Assembly (NCBI RefSeq): GCF_037893015.1
Contig: NC_133660.1
Coordinates: 280,489,067 to 280,553,066 of the forward strand
Direction: 5' to 3'
DNA length: 64,000 nucleotides
Source of the DNA: Macrotis lagotis
Lineage: Eukaryota; Chordata; Mammalia; Peramelemorphia; Peramelidae
Each line of letters begins with the position of its first letter. The first letter of the stretch is position 1. This document shows positions 48,901-58,933 of this stretch, in pieces. The position numbers and the translations under genes are program-made. A model generated the notes under the pieces. It saw only the letters and a program-made list of their open reading frames with translations, ran no database searches and had not been told where the DNA came from.

Positions 48901-50221
48901 GATCCGCCATTAAGTGTCACCTCTGGAAAAGACCCTGATCTCTTGTTCCTGAAGAGACCCAAAGCCCCAGGATCACGCCAGCCTTGCATGAAACACAGGG
49001 CAAAGGTTGTTCCTATTTTACAGCTGAGTGAACTGAACCTTTGCTTGAGCCAGGAAGGGTCCCAATCTTCTTTTTAGTACACCACAGCTGCCTCCCTGAG
49101 AGAAGAGGATGAAAAGAGGAGATATACAAATAGGAGAGGACCCAGCCAGTCAACCCCTCTTCCTTTAGGAGAGGCTGCAGTTCCAGTCTTAATATCTTTC
49201 ATCCCCCCAGATCAGGAGACTCAAGAGACTAGAGGGAGGTCCCTGGCACATTCCTGAGCAGGTACACCCTTGGTAACTTGACCCATCACAGTCATTCACT
49301 GCCAAGTGCTAATCAAGGTGGGGCAGCACCCTGTAGTACATTTATAATGGCAGGCCTGGTGATGTCAGACCGCTCCTGACCCCAGACAGTGGGTTAGGAA
49401 CTACAGTATTCTTATTTCCAGGTGGTGGACCTTCAGCTCACCTGCCTTCTGAGTCTTTACTACTTAACTTCACCCCTAATAGGAAATGATGGTGGTAAGG
49501 TAGTGTCAGAGACAGCTGGTGAAAGGTTGATCTGCCCAGTGAATTCATGGTCTGGACCCACCTGGAGGTACCATCACCAGGGAAACTGAGGCAAGGAGTC
49601 TTCATTCAGTACAGAGGATAATTTTAGGACAACTCAGAAATGTGTCATTTTTTTTTCACCTGACTTTTAATGAAAGTAGGATAGCAAGGAAACACCTGGC
49701 CCATGGCTGATTTATAGTCTTCTTGATTCTGGACCCTACCAAGCATCCTCAAGTATATTACCTAATGCAAGGTCATAGCCAGGTGGCCTGTCAAACATTA
49801 CCCTCCTTTGGAGGACCACTAGTCCTGTTGTGCTAGGATTTGTCCATAATTGAACTTATTTCAGGCTGACTTTGCAACTGTCCTATTTCTCTCTCTTTTA
49901 AAATTATATAGAGCAGTGCATATTACCGACAGCAGCCCACAGTGATCAGGCCCCAAGGTAGCATTCTCACTGGGCCACACTAGAGCCGCCTCCAACCTCC
50001 ATAAAAAATACTGCATTTTTAACAAAAGATCTAGAAGCATCGCTGTTAGGACTATCCAACAGAGGAGTTCTGTTGTTGTCAAATAGCAGATTTTAGTAAT
50101 AGTAAGGATAATGGAGGATTAAACCCTGATATCCTTTTTTTTTTATCTTTTTTCAGTTTTTATAAGACCACAGACTGTCCTTCGGATAAACACTGTAGAG
50201 ATTGCTCCAAGTTTGTCATGA
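36784..50221 (+). CDS. MRPL21: MRPL21, mitochondrial ribosomal protein bL21m (7 coding exons)
   Basis: Component of the large (39S) mitoribosomal subunit, imported into the matrix. Join: 36784-36922, 37964-38021, 40049-40134, 41712-41875, 47301-47353, 47704-47807, 50157-50221. This gives 222 residues (human 205), with all GT-AG introns and matching phases. The Ala/Arg-rich N-terminus ([19 protein letters not shown]) fits a mitochondrial presequence; the extra length versus human lies here. The bL21 domain covers about residues 95-215: '[20 protein letters not shown]' then '[20 protein letters not shown]', '[20 protein letters not shown]', '[20 protein letters not shown]' and the basic 'RRKNFRRKK', all close to human MRPL21. 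It lies head to head with IGHMBP2, as in human. Confidence 0.97.
37964..38021 (+). CDS. MRPL21: MRPL21 coding exon 2
   Basis: 58 nt encoding '[18 protein letters not shown]', aligning with human 'LWSASRRFNSQSTS'. Acceptor TTTTAG after a T-rich tract, donor GTAACG (weaker than usual). Confidence 0.85.
38022..39229. other. MRPL21: MRPL21 intron 2, left part
   Basis: 38540-38760 carries 'gttcagtaggcagt', 'aggactgagcagagagatcc' wording suggestive of the same old repeat class as 2190-2440. The rest is unassigned; no exon recognised. Confidence 0.4.
39230..39620 (+). mobile_element. possible solo LTR of an endogenous retrovirus
   Basis: The end of this stretch has an LTR-like order: AATAAA within 'gattaaataaactggctcta' (39545-39564), then a 'ttttgtggtatccc' segment, as in the R/U5 part of many LTRs. 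No internal genes are seen, so if it is an LTR it is a solo fossil. Borders are approximate and the family is unknown. Confidence 0.3.
39690..39832 (-). mobile_element. tRNA-derived SINE
   Basis: T-rich start, 'gcccaaggtcacacagctaa', 'gaggctggatttgaactcag', 'ccttctgactccagg'. Lies in MRPL21 intron 2, antisense to the gene. Confidence 0.85.
40049..40134 (+). CDS. MRPL21: MRPL21 coding exon 3
   Basis: 86 nt encoding '[20 protein letters not shown]' and 'KEEIEHHQ'; human has VPKTSLSSPPWPEVVLPDP. Acceptor TTTCTACAG, donor GTAAAT. Confidence 0.95.
40770..40978 (-). mobile_element. MIR
   Basis: 'gctaagctctttttacaagc', 'ccattttacagatgaagaga', 'ttcccagggtcccacagcta'. MRPL21 intron 3, antisense. Confidence 0.8.
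41040..41432 (-). mobile_element. LINE-1 3' end
   Basis: Closely parallels 8040-8460: 'acagattagtcatttcctat', 'aagaaaaccatgagatagga', 'ttctggatgtagatcgtatt'. 5'-truncated antisense L1 in MRPL21 intron 3, ending about 280 bp before exon 4. Confidence 0.85.
41437..41535 (+). mobile_element. MIR fragment
   Basis: 'ttgtgtgactgggcaagtca' and 'cttcctcatctgtcaaatgg': plus-strand MIR. About 175 bp before exon 4. Confidence 0.65.
41712..41875 (+). CDS. MRPL21: MRPL21 coding exon 4
   Basis: 164 nt encoding the core '[19 protein letters not shown]' and 'CGERIRMEK'. Nearly identical to human. Donor GTGAGA. Confidence 0.97.
41876..44271. other. MRPL21: MRPL21 intron 4, left part
   Basis: Intron sequence without a recognised gene. 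43370-43610 ('ccttgagcccttcacaacct', 'ttcctcagaatg') and pieces near 42660-42760 have old L2-type LINE 3' wording. The rest is unassigned. Confidence 0.45.
44272..44500 (-). mobile_element. tRNA/RTE-tailed CORE-SINE
   Basis: Starts with 'cagttgggtctgactcttta' and 'ggtcccatttgggcttttct' (RTE-like 3' end), then 'cttctccaggtcattttaca' and a tRNA-like end. Reverse of the copy at 18216. Confidence 0.8.
44501..45549. other. MRPL21: MRPL21 intron 4, middle
   Basis: No gene recognised. 'catacctactgtgtgctggg' near 44805 hints at an old MIR-like SINE piece. Confidence 0.4.
45550..46200 (+). mobile_element. LINE-1 ORF2 fragment, old
   Basis: Wording of the L1 ORF2 reverse-transcriptase C-terminal side: 'aaatgaatcttaataagtgg', 'attaaaatgccaaagata', 'taaagcagtaattgccaaaa'. 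No open frame longer than 75 codons survives. Confidence 0.7.
46201..46559. other. unassigned block between L1 pieces
   Basis: Not recognised; flanked by L1 fragments, so possibly another element or a diverged L1 part. Holds a G-run near 46422. Confidence 0.35.
46560..46730 (+). mobile_element. LINE-1 ORF2 C-terminal fragment
   Basis: Ends with 'attgttggtggtactgtgaa' and 'ggcattctggaaa', the degraded form of the conserved ORF2 tail. Confidence 0.55.
46735..46985 (+). mobile_element. L2-type LINE 3' end
   Basis: 'ctgatgggcaggatctattt' and 'gcacaggttctggcacatgg' then 'cctaataaatgtttgtgaat': the classic L2/MIR-like 3' terminus. Confidence 0.7.
47301..47353 (+). CDS. MRPL21: MRPL21 coding exon 5
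   Basis: 53 nt encoding '[17 protein letters not shown]'. Acceptor TTTTCCAG, donor GTAATT. Confidence 0.96.
47450..47575 (-). mobile_element. MIR, diverged
   Basis: 'ctccattttatacgtaggag', 'ggactcacaccctggtctct'. MRPL21 intron 5. Confidence 0.55.
47704..47807 (+). CDS. MRPL21: MRPL21 coding exon 6
   Basis: 104 nt encoding '[20 protein letters not shown]' and '[14 protein letters not shown]'. Acceptor TTGTAG, donor GTAAGT. Confidence 0.97.
48060..48369. other. MRPL21: MRPL21 intron 6, left part
   Basis: 48070-48140 resembles an old MIR-like SINE end ('cacctattgaggatacactg'). The rest looks like an old repeat of unknown class. Confidence 0.4.
48370..48615 (+). mobile_element. CR1/L3-type LINE 3' end
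   Basis: 'gcaagaagcagattttgggt', 'ccagggaggaaggggcttcc', 'gtggaagctgctgaggtcct' match the conserved 3' part of CR1-clade LINEs (insertion of '...gggaggtggt...ccccatc...ctggaggt' type wording). MRPL21 intron 6. Confidence 0.5.
48616..50156. other. MRPL21: MRPL21 intron 6, right part
   Basis: 48995-49100 is a diverged reverse MIR ('ttcctattttacagctgagt', 'cacagctgcctccctgag'). The rest is unassigned; no exon recognised. Confidence 0.4.
50157..50221 (+). CDS. MRPL21: MRPL21 coding exon 7 (last)
   Basis: 65 nt encoding '[20 protein letters not shown]' and TGA; human ends QTVLRINSIEIAPCLL. Acceptor TTTTTTCAG. Confidence 0.96.
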
Positions 50222-50251
50222 TTGTCTGGCTGATATTTATCTAAGTATGAA

Positions 50252-50257
50252 AATAAA
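50252..50257 (+). promoter_or_regulatory. MRPL21: poly(A) signal for MRPL21
   Basis: AATAAA 31 bp after the stop. A second AATAAA at 50346-50351 could be used as an alternative. Confidence 0.7.
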
Positions 50258-50359
50258 CTATGGGTTATTTTGTTTTTTAATGAGGATTAGTTTGATGTCT
50301 TCTTGTGCATCACTTCATAATATTTTTAATGAATTGATTCTGAATAATAAAATCCAATG

Positions 50360-51345
50360 CTCTAGGCCAGTTAGAAATAGGGATTCCTGGAGACTTAAGG
50401 GTCATGCAAGCAAGAAGATGGAATTCTTGACATTTTCTGATATCTCCAACCTCTCAAACTTCTAAAAGAAGAAATTAGGTACCAGTATTAAAAAAAAAAA
50501 AAACAACTTTAGCTGACTCCCTGGTCTCAAACAACCCAGAATCCAAAAGAAGGTTAAAGAAAATGGTCATTGAATTTCACTCAGCACCCTTTCCCCTACC
50601 TCTCCCACTATCTTCAGGGAGGCTTCACTAGCAGACCCAAGAACAACACAGATTTAAAATAATGACCTGACATGTGATTGGTCCATCCTCTTATCAGTGT
50701 CATAGAGACAACAGCCCCAGGGCACCAATGCTGCTCTAGGCTGTCAGAAATGGACAAGAGAATTGAGAATCAAGGAGAGCAAGAATGCAGCTCTCCAACC
50801 CATTAGAGGGGAAAAAATCTGAAAGTGAAGGGGGAATGGGGGGGAAAGGAAAGATTACCAAAGATTTCAGGAAGAAGATTTAAGATCTTGAACATAAGCA
50901 GGTTAGTTCACAGGGAAACCCTTAACAACTAAAGAAAACATGATCATGAATTATAGTAAACAGGTTCAGGCATCTCTGAACAAATAGTACAAAACAAGGG
51001 GAAATCCTCCAACACTTGAGAGAACCCCTGGTACACGAAGAAAAAACATGGACCACACACACCATTCCTGAGTGGTTCAAAAGAGAAATGGCGAGAGCAG
51101 AATTTATAGCTACCCAGTGGAAATAATGGGTAGAATAGAAAAACGACAAGTCTCATCAGAGAAACAAAAGAGAAATGCTTTGGGAATCCAAATTTACAGA
51201 TGTGAAGGGTAATCTAAAAGAAGAGAAGCAAAAGAAAATGCTTATTTTGTGAGCAAAACATATTAACCTCAAGGACAGGATGTGTAGAGACGACTCCCAG
51301 AAGACTGATGGGACAAAAAGCCTTAATGACACTGCAGAAAATTAT
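50360..51345. repeat. probable diverged L1 ORF1-side sequence
   Basis: 51260-51345 ('caaggacaggatgtgtagag', 'gatgggacaaaaagccttaa') resembles the L1 ORF1 middle part as seen near 58220-58300. 50480-51250 is not confidently assigned. No gene recognised. Confidence 0.35.
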
Positions 51346-51485
51346 AAAACTGGCAAATGGGGTTAAGTGACTTGGCCAAGGCCACACAGCTAGGTAATTA
51401 TTAAATGCCTGAAGCCGGATTTGAACTCAGGTTCCCCTGACTCCAGGTCCAGTGCTCTATCCGCTGCGCCACCTAGCCGCCCCCA
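51346..51485 (-). mobile_element. tRNA-derived SINE
   Basis: 'ggggttaagtgacttggcca', 'gccggatttgaactcaggtt', 'gctctatccgctgcgccacc', 'tagccgcccc'. Confidence 0.88.
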
Positions 51486-51655
51486 TTTTCCTTTTTTGTC
51501 AACTTAGTCAATCTGATGGGTAGTAAGGTGGTACCTCATAGTTGTTTTAATTTTCATTTCTTTCATCAATAATGATTTGGAACATTTTTTATGTGACTAG
51601 ATAGCTTTAAGTCTTCATCTAAAAACTGCCAGGGAGTAGTTCTTTGAGAGATTTG
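51486..51655 (-). mobile_element. LINE-1 ORF2 fragment
   Basis: Reverse complement of the conserved L1 piece near 190-240: 'caatctgatgggtagtaagg', 'tggtacctcatagttgtttt', 'tttcatttctttcatcaata'. Confidence 0.7.
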
Positions 51656-52225
51656 GGTATCTTCATAAGCAGCAAGGACAGAAGGACAAGCAAGTACGGA
51701 GTGATGGGAGCTAAGAAGGCTAAGAGAAACCGCTGGAGAAAATAGAATCGAGGGACATGCAGAGAGAGCATCTTGAGAAAAAAAGAAAGGGCCACTACCC
51801 AAGTGAGACCAGAATGAAGGAAGATACCTGAGTGAGAGGCTGTGAGGATGAAGGGAGTAGAAAAAATATATTGCCCAAAGGCAGCTAGGGAGTGACAGCC
51901 AAATTTGAGACCAGGACTTTGGACTGAGATCAGGATAAATGATTGTAAGGATGCTTGTAGACTATTAATCTAATTGTAAAGATTTTTACTTCTCCAAAAA
52001 AGAAACCTTTTCTCACCCTCCTTAAGTACAAATTATTTGATCACCTGTTGTCCTCATGTAATCTAGAAACTTCACCCTGATGCCAGTACATTCCATCTTG
52101 GACCCAGATCCTTCAGATCTAATGGATACATTAACCTGGGGACTCTCTTTTGGAAAATCTCTGAAACTGCTGCTACCTTGTGGTCAAAGTGATTGATGTA
52201 TTTGTCAATTTATAGGAAAAAAACT
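51656..52225. other. unassigned
   Basis: Purine-rich then mixed sequence; wording such as 'gagtagaaaaaatatattgc' and 'ccaaatttgagaccaggact' suggests an old repeat, but I cannot assign it. Confidence 0.35.
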
Positions 52226-52529
52226 TTAATGAAACAAAGTAACCCTCTTTGCCAACAACATGATCCTTAGAGAATCCTAGAGAATCAACTAAAAGACTAA
52301 TTGAAATAATTAACAACCTCAGCAAAATTGCAGGATGTTAAATAAACCCACAGAAATCAGCAATTTTCTTTATTACCAACAAAGCCCAGCAGGAAGAGAG
52401 AGAGAGAGAGAAAGAGAAATTCCAATTAAAATAGCAATATAAAATACTTGGACAATATAAGATACTTGGGACTTTACCTGCTAAGATAAACCCAGGAACT
52501 AGATGAACATAGTTCCAAAATGCTTTTCA

Positions 52530-52696
52530 TTGGGGGCAGCTAGCTAGGTGGCGTAGCGGATAGAGCACTGGCCCTGAAGTCAGGAGAACCTGAGTTCAAA
52601 TTTGGCCTCAGACACTTAATAATTGCTTAGCTGTGTGACCTTTGGCAAGTCATTTGACCCAATTGCCTTACAAAAACGGGAAAAAAAGAAATGAGG
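52530..52696 (+). mobile_element. tRNA-derived SINE in L1, perfect TSD
   Basis: Body 'ctaggtggcgtagcggatag' to A-rich tail. Perfect 14-bp duplication 'caaaatgcttttca' at 52516-52529 and 52697-52710. Confidence 0.92.
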
Positions 52697-53924
52697 CAAA
52701 ATGCTTTTCACATAAAGTCATTTCAACAATTGGAAAAATATTTATTGCTTATGGATAGTTTGAGTAAGTTTAATGTATATGACAATTTTACCTAAATTTA
52801 TTTATCCTACACCATTCAAATTAACAAATAATTTATAGCACAGAGAATAACAATTCATCTAGAGGACCAAAAGATCAAGAACAAAGAATCAATGAAAATA
52901 AAAATGTGAGGGGAAGTGACCTAGCCATACTAGATCTCAAACTGTATTATAAAGTAATAATCATCAAAACAATCCGTTATCACTAAGAAATAGAGTGGTG
53001 GGTCAGTGGAATAAATTAGATACACATTACACAACAGTAAATGATGTAGGTACTGCTTGATTAAACCCAAAGAACCAAATTCTAGGAACCAGAGCTCACT
53101 ATTTGGCAAAAATTGCAAAAACTGGTAAGCAGTTTGGCATAAATTAGTCATAGACCAACATCTCACACTGTTTGCCAAGATAAGGTAAAATGGATACATA
53201 ATTTAGATATAAAGAGTGATATACAGAATTAGAGGAGCACAGAATGCTTTGCTTATTGGATCTATGGATAAGGGAAAAATTGATGACCAAATGAATTAGA
53301 GAACATTACAGTATGTACAATGGGTAACTTAGATTACATTAAGTAAAAGGTTTTTGCACAAACAAAACAAATGCAGCCAGGGTTAGAAGAAAAGCAGAGG
53401 AGAAAGGGGGGGGATTTTTACAAGTTTCTCTAATAAAAGTCTCATTTCTCAAATACATTGAGAACTGAATCAAATTTATAGAAATAAGAACCATTCCTCA
53501 ATAAATGGTCAAAGGGTATGATCAGGCAATTTTCATATGAAGAAATCAAAACTACATCATGAAAAACTGCTCTAAATAACTATTGGTTGGAGAAATGCAC
53601 ATTAAAACAATTCTAAGGTACCACTTCATGCCTATCAAATTAACTAATATGACAGGAAAATGATAAATGGTTGAAGGGATGTGAGAAAATTGGAGCTGTG
53701 GGAAAATGCACTCTTGGTGCAGTTGTGAACTAATTCAGTCATTCTGGAGAACAATTTGTATCTATGACCAAAGTGATATAAAACTGGACATAGCCTTTGA
53801 CTCAGCAATATCAATACTAATCTTAAAGAGATTTTTTAAATAAAAGGAAAAAGATCTTGTAGAAACTTACTTATAGTAGCTCTTTTCATGATTAGCAAAG
53901 AATTAACGTCCTTAATTTTTGAAG

Positions 53925-54112
53925 AAGACCGCAACATCAGGGAGATGATGCCTTGACAAGCACATGAACTGGATTGAAGTGAGGGGAGCTGTGCCAAGTC
54001 ATCAGCCTTACTTTCTCCTCCAGAGCTATCTGGGTCTAGTGACCAAATATGAATCAGGATGATTGTGGATGGCCCTGGATGTGAGGCAATCAGAGTTAAG
54101 TGACTTGCCCAT
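53925..54112. mobile_element. composite SINE family copy
   Basis: Same order as 6411-6690: 'agaagaccgcaacatcaggg', 'ttactttctcctccagagct', 'gatggccctggatgtgaggc', then 'gttaagtgacttgccca'. Inserted into L1 ('agcaaagaatt' | 'agaaattgagggg'). Confidence 0.7.
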
Positions 54113-54699
54113 TAGAAATTGAGGGGCTGTCCATCAATTGAAGAATGGCTGAACGACTTACAGTGTGATTATGTTGGAATACTATTATTGTACTGTAAGA
54201 AATGATGAGCAGGATGATTTCACAAATACCTAGAAAGACTTAATTAAACTGATACAGAATGAAGTGAGCAGAGCTAGATGAACATTGTACAGCAGTATTG
54301 CACAATGAGGAACTATAAATGACTTAAATATTCTCAGCAATACAGTGATTAATGACAGTGACAGTCCCAAAGGACTCACAATGAAAAATGCTGTCCACCT
54401 CCAAAGGAAAAAATCTAGATGCATAATGGAGCATACTTTTTTAAAGTTTATTTTTCTAGTTTATTTTTGGTCTGTGTTTTCTTTCACAACATGGCTAAAA
54501 TGGTAATATGTTTTGTATAACTGCACATATATAAGCTCTATCATATTTACCTTCTCAAAGGTGGGAAGGAAAGAGAATTTAGAACTCAGAATTTTAGAAA
54601 AAGTATGTTAAAGTTTGTTTCTGCATTTACAATGTTTCTACATTGTAATTGGGAAAAAAACAAAATATAAAAGTTTTCCAAAACAACGCTTAATGTGTT

Positions 54700-55222
54700 A
54701 GAATTTTATTCATATTCCTAGGAGCATAGATCTCAAGGTGGAAGGAAACTGTGAGATCATGTCACCCAACCTCCTCATTTTGCATATAAGGAAACAGACA
54801 AAAGAGGGGAAGTAACTTGCTCAGGGTCACATGGGCTCAATCCACAATTCTGTCCTGGGTGCCCTATGCCTCTTTGCTCCAGTTTCCTTATCTGTAAAGT
54901 AGAACTCTGTTAGATGTTAGGAGGCTCAGATGAACAAAGCAAACAGTCTAGGCGATTTGGACAAATCAATAATAACCATTTGTTTTTGTCTTTTGAGTTG
55001 GTGTTCTGTTGTTCCCCATCACCATAATAATTTTATATAATCAAGATGATTTTCTGCTGTTTGCTCATTCTTCCAGGCTATTTCTTGCTTTTTAACTTTA
55101 TGCAACTATTCATAATAGTACTTTAAGATCTTCAAAGCACTTTACCTAGGACAATTCATTTAATCCTTACACCTAAGAGATAGATGCTCTTACTATACTC
55201 ATTTTGCAGATAAGAAACTGAG
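54700..55222. mobile_element. old MIR-like repeats
   Basis: 54730-54850 has 'cctcctcattttgcatataa', 'gtaacttgctcagggtcaca'. 55125-55222 is a reverse MIR ('ttcaaagcactttacctagg', 'cattttgcagataagaaact'). Confidence 0.6.
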
Positions 55223-57205
55223 ATAAGTGGGAGTGGTGGCATGCACTAGTTCTGCCTGCCAGTGGAAGGGCTGAGTCTGCAGAATTCCTCAACCCGCAGG
55301 TCCTAAAAATTCTACCAGAGAACAATTCCTCACACGTTGGTCAATCTGATTAGTCAATAAATCAGGAAATTATCAGAGGCTAGGAGATAAAACATTAATT
55401 TGCATCAGCTATGGGCAGTTGCCAGGTGGCTAACAAGACCATGACTCTAGAGAGGAAAAAAACACATAGAGGGTTTTACAGAGCCTGAGAACAGGTAACA
55501 AAAGGAGATCGGGCATTTTCCTAACTTAAGAAGTTGAATGATAGTGATAATAACTTGGGTAAATGGATGCAGAACTTCAGAGTCTTCAAGCTTTCAAAGA
55601 CCAAATTTAGTCCAGTGGGGCTATTTTCTCCATAGTTAATCTTACCAGAATATCCTGGGGGACAAGAGATCACTCAAGATACTGAAGGCCTCCTTCAAGA
55701 CAAAAATCAGTGGGTTCATCCTGTTCTAGCCAACTTGAAGGTCTCCACTTATATAAGCCGATAATTCTCTTGCTTGACCTCTGAGGTTGCTTTTTCTGGG
55801 GAAATATTTCTCCCAAACTCAGTCTCTGTCCTCCAAAACTGGTTGAGTTCAGGAACTCTGAACTTCAGTTGCATTAAAGTTAAATATCTCCACAAAATAA
55901 GGTATAAAAATGGTGGAAAGCAGAGCTGCCAGATAGTCTGAGGAAGGGAGGACTGGCCCAGTTGGGACTTGAATCCAAGGACTTTGTTTGTTCCTCTAAG
56001 ATTCAAAGTGAGATGGTTGAAGCAGTCTGGGTTTGGTGTCAAACCACCTGGATTCAAATGTCAGGAAGTTACTTAACCCTACAGGCCTGTTCTCCGGCTA
56101 CTGCAAAGGTTGGACTCTGTGATTTATAAGTCCTATGAACAACAATGGCAACTACCAGGCTCTCTAAATATAAGTGACTTAGAAGTTCAGAGAACCTTGA
56201 GTCATCACAGTTGATTAATGTCCATGATCATGAACATTTCCTCATACAAAGAAATAAAAAGGAGGCTCATCAAAGAAACCATGCAACTCTTACATTTAGC
56301 TCAGATTATTTTTAAAGCTTGGATTAAATTTTCCCTAATAGTGCCCCCTTCTGAACTTCCTTCTGCTCTCTTCAGTGTATTTTTAATGCTTCACTAATGC
56401 TTCACTTTCATTTTTGGAGTATCATTATCACCTTCTTCTGAGTAAATAAATATAGTAAAACAAAACATCCATCCCCTGGGCCCATCTGAAAACGTAGGTC
56501 TCGTTTTCCAGGTGATCAGAAGTGTGTGTCATCACTGATTATCTGGAGTCTTAATTGGTCTGTGCACTGAGCAGGGACCATTACAGCTTTCACATTTATT
56601 TTTCTTTTGCAATGTTGCAGTCATTAGAAATGCTCTTCTCATGTGACTGTGTATCATTGATAAAAGTCTTCCTAGGATTCCCTAAATCCCCTCCCTTTCT
56701 CATAACCTGCTTCAGTTCTTGCATTCAAAAATTCAATACTTTGATAAGGTCTGGGATGTTTGGGAGTGAGGGAAAGAAGGGCTCACCTCCTCAAGTCAGC
56801 CTACTCTGAAACAAAACCATAAGGAAAGCTTGATCATGGGTTCCCTTCTTTCTTCCTTTCCTCTCCCCCCAACCCACTGCCTATTTGTCTGAAATTAAGA
56901 AAGAGCAAAACCAAAGAGGCAGCCATGTGTTCAAGACCACATGCAAGCCAGATGGGACTCTCAATATGAACCTGCAATCTAAAGTCCCCACAGCAGGTGC
57001 CTTAACTGATTTCCCCCTCCTATATAAGGCATCCTTAACCTGATAGGAAAAAAATTGCTCAATGGATACCCCAAAGCCTGAAGATATAACCACTCCTAGG
57101 GGCTTTGCTTGTGACCCAGAAACCTTCAGGAAGCAAACAAACAAAAATAACCCCCAATCTTTTCACAGACATTATGAGAAAAAAATGGAGGCAGTGGGTT
57201 CTCCA
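55223..57205. other. unassigned 2-kb block
   Basis: No gene or confident repeat recognised. Contains 'cacttatataagccg' (a TATA-like site at 55747) and 'cattaaagttaaat' downstream, an arrangement that could belong to an old LTR but is not proof. Confidence 0.35.
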
Positions 57206-57984
57206 CTCACACAGCTGCCAAGATGGTGGAGTAAGCAATAAATCACTGTAACCTTCCCACATTCACTTCTAAACATCCATAAACTAGTGCCCCAGACCAA
57301 ACAGCAGAACCAGCAAGAAGATGAGTGAAGCAATCTCTTAGCCCAGAAAACTTGAAAGAATCTCAGGAAAGGCCCCCCTCATTCCAGTGAGGGAGACAGG
57401 AGTGCAGTCCAGGACTTGAAGCATCCCAGCAAGCCCTCCCCTCAGCAAACCAGGGTAGACCTTGAGCCAACACCAAGATCCTCATGTGATTTGGCATGGC
57501 CAGGAGATCAAGTAGACTCCAGCTCTGAGAACTGCCACATGCTACAACTTAGCCCCTGGCAAACCAGCAACCTCCAGCAGCCAGTAGAACAAGCTTTGGT
57601 GTATCCCAGGGAAATGCAAAAACACCCCACTGGCCTCAGCATACCCCATACACTAGTATTACAGCTCAGCACAAAGTAAACTGCCAAACCCAGTTCCACC
57701 CCTCCCCTACCCCTTCAGTGCACACCAGATATGAGGGTCCCCCAAGGGCCTCAGAGCAACATCAGTGAAGCATCAGATAAACAGCCAGGTAAAGCTGCAG
57801 CCCCTGGTCAACCCCTTTTACCCTGGGAGCAGAGATCAAATTTAAAAGAAAGGAAAAAGGACAAAAAACAACAAAAAGAGAATTTGACCTTAAAAAATTA
57901 TTATACCATCAGGGAAGATCAAGACAAACCCAGAAGATGACAGCAATGTCAAAAGAGTAGACAAAACCTCAAAAGTGAATCGAG

Positions 57985-58112
57985 ACTGGAGATGGCCTTG
58001 GATGTAGGGCAATCAGGATTAAGTAACTTGCCCAAGGTCACACAGCTAGTAAGTGTCAGAAACTGGATTCAAACTCGTGCCCTTCTGATTCCAAGAACAA
58101 TATAACAACAGA
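57985..58112 (-). mobile_element. composite SINE, partial copy
   Basis: 'actggagatggccttggatg', 'taacttgcccaaggtcacac', 'agaaactggattcaaactcg'. Right half of the family seen at 6411-6690. Confidence 0.7.
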
Positions 58113-58799
58113 AAACAACTCCTTAAAAGTTAGAATTGGGATAGTGGAAACTACAATTTCAAAAGACTGAAAAAATAGAGGAAAATGTTAAATACCTCAT
58201 GGGAAAAGCAACTGACCTAGAAAATAGATCCAGAAGAGACAATAACAGAATCTTTGGACTACCTGAAAGCCATAATTAAAAGTAAGGCCTGGATACCATC
58301 TGATATCCTGGAACTAGAGGACAGAATAGTCATTGCCAAAATCCCCTGATCCCTTCAGGAAAGAGATCCCAAGGAAAATTATAATCAAATTTCAGAACTA
58401 TCAAGTCAAGGAAAAAATACTACAAGTGACCAGAAAGCAACAATTCAATTATCAGGGAACCACAATCGTGATTACAAAGGACTTAGCTGCTGAAACATCA
58501 AAAGATCAGAGGTCATTCCAGAATGCACAGGAGCTAGGACTACAACCAAGAATCATTTACCTGGTGAAATTAAGCAAAATACATCAAGGGGAAAAAAAGA
58601 GATCATTCAATGAAATAGAAGAATTTCAGGCTTTCATAAGCCGACTAGATTCAAACCAAAATTTGATCTTCGATATCAAGACCTAAGAGGGAAAAAAAAA
58701 AAAAACCATAAAGAGATAAAAAAGGGAAAAGAAAACATGAGATTCAACAGAGCTAAACCATTTACATCTTTACATGGGAAGATGATACTTGTAATTCTT

Positions 58800-58933
58800 T
58801 TTTTTTTAAGGTTTTTGCAAAGCAATGAGGTTAAGTGTCTTGCCCAGGTAATTATGTGTCTGAGACGGGATTTGAACTCAGGTCCTTCTGACTCCAGGGC
58901 CAGTGCTCTATCCACTGCGCCACCTAGCTGCCC
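58800..58933 (-). mobile_element. tRNA-derived SINE in L1, perfect TSD
   Basis: T-run, 'gcaaagcaatgaggttaagt', 'gagacgggatttgaactcag', 'ctgcgccacctagctgccc'. Perfect 17-bp duplication 'tgatacttgtaattctt' at 58783-58799 and 58934-58950. Confidence 0.93.

Larger units (their letters stand above)
52226..54690 (+). mobile_element. LINE-1 ORF2 3' half and 3' UTR
   Basis: 5'-truncated L1 starting in the reverse-transcriptase region ('aacctcagcaaaattgcagg'). It continues through 'ctagccatactagatctcaa', 'gcacattaaaacaattctaa' and 'cagcaatatcaatactaat' to a 3' UTR and A-rich end near 54690. Broken in many places; interrupted by a SINE (52530-52696) and a composite repeat (53925-54112). Confidence 0.85.

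Noticed and set aside
48165-48989. A 274-codon minus-strand frame with a hydrophobic C-terminus
   Set aside because: Lies in MRPL21 intron 6, overlaps a CR1-like LINE end, and its hydrophobic end is the reverse of an A-rich repeat piece. No family match that I can recognise.
55223-56150. Possible solo LTR
   Set aside because: TATA-like and 3'-end-like motifs are present, but I see no matching terminal borders or flanking duplication; left as unassigned.
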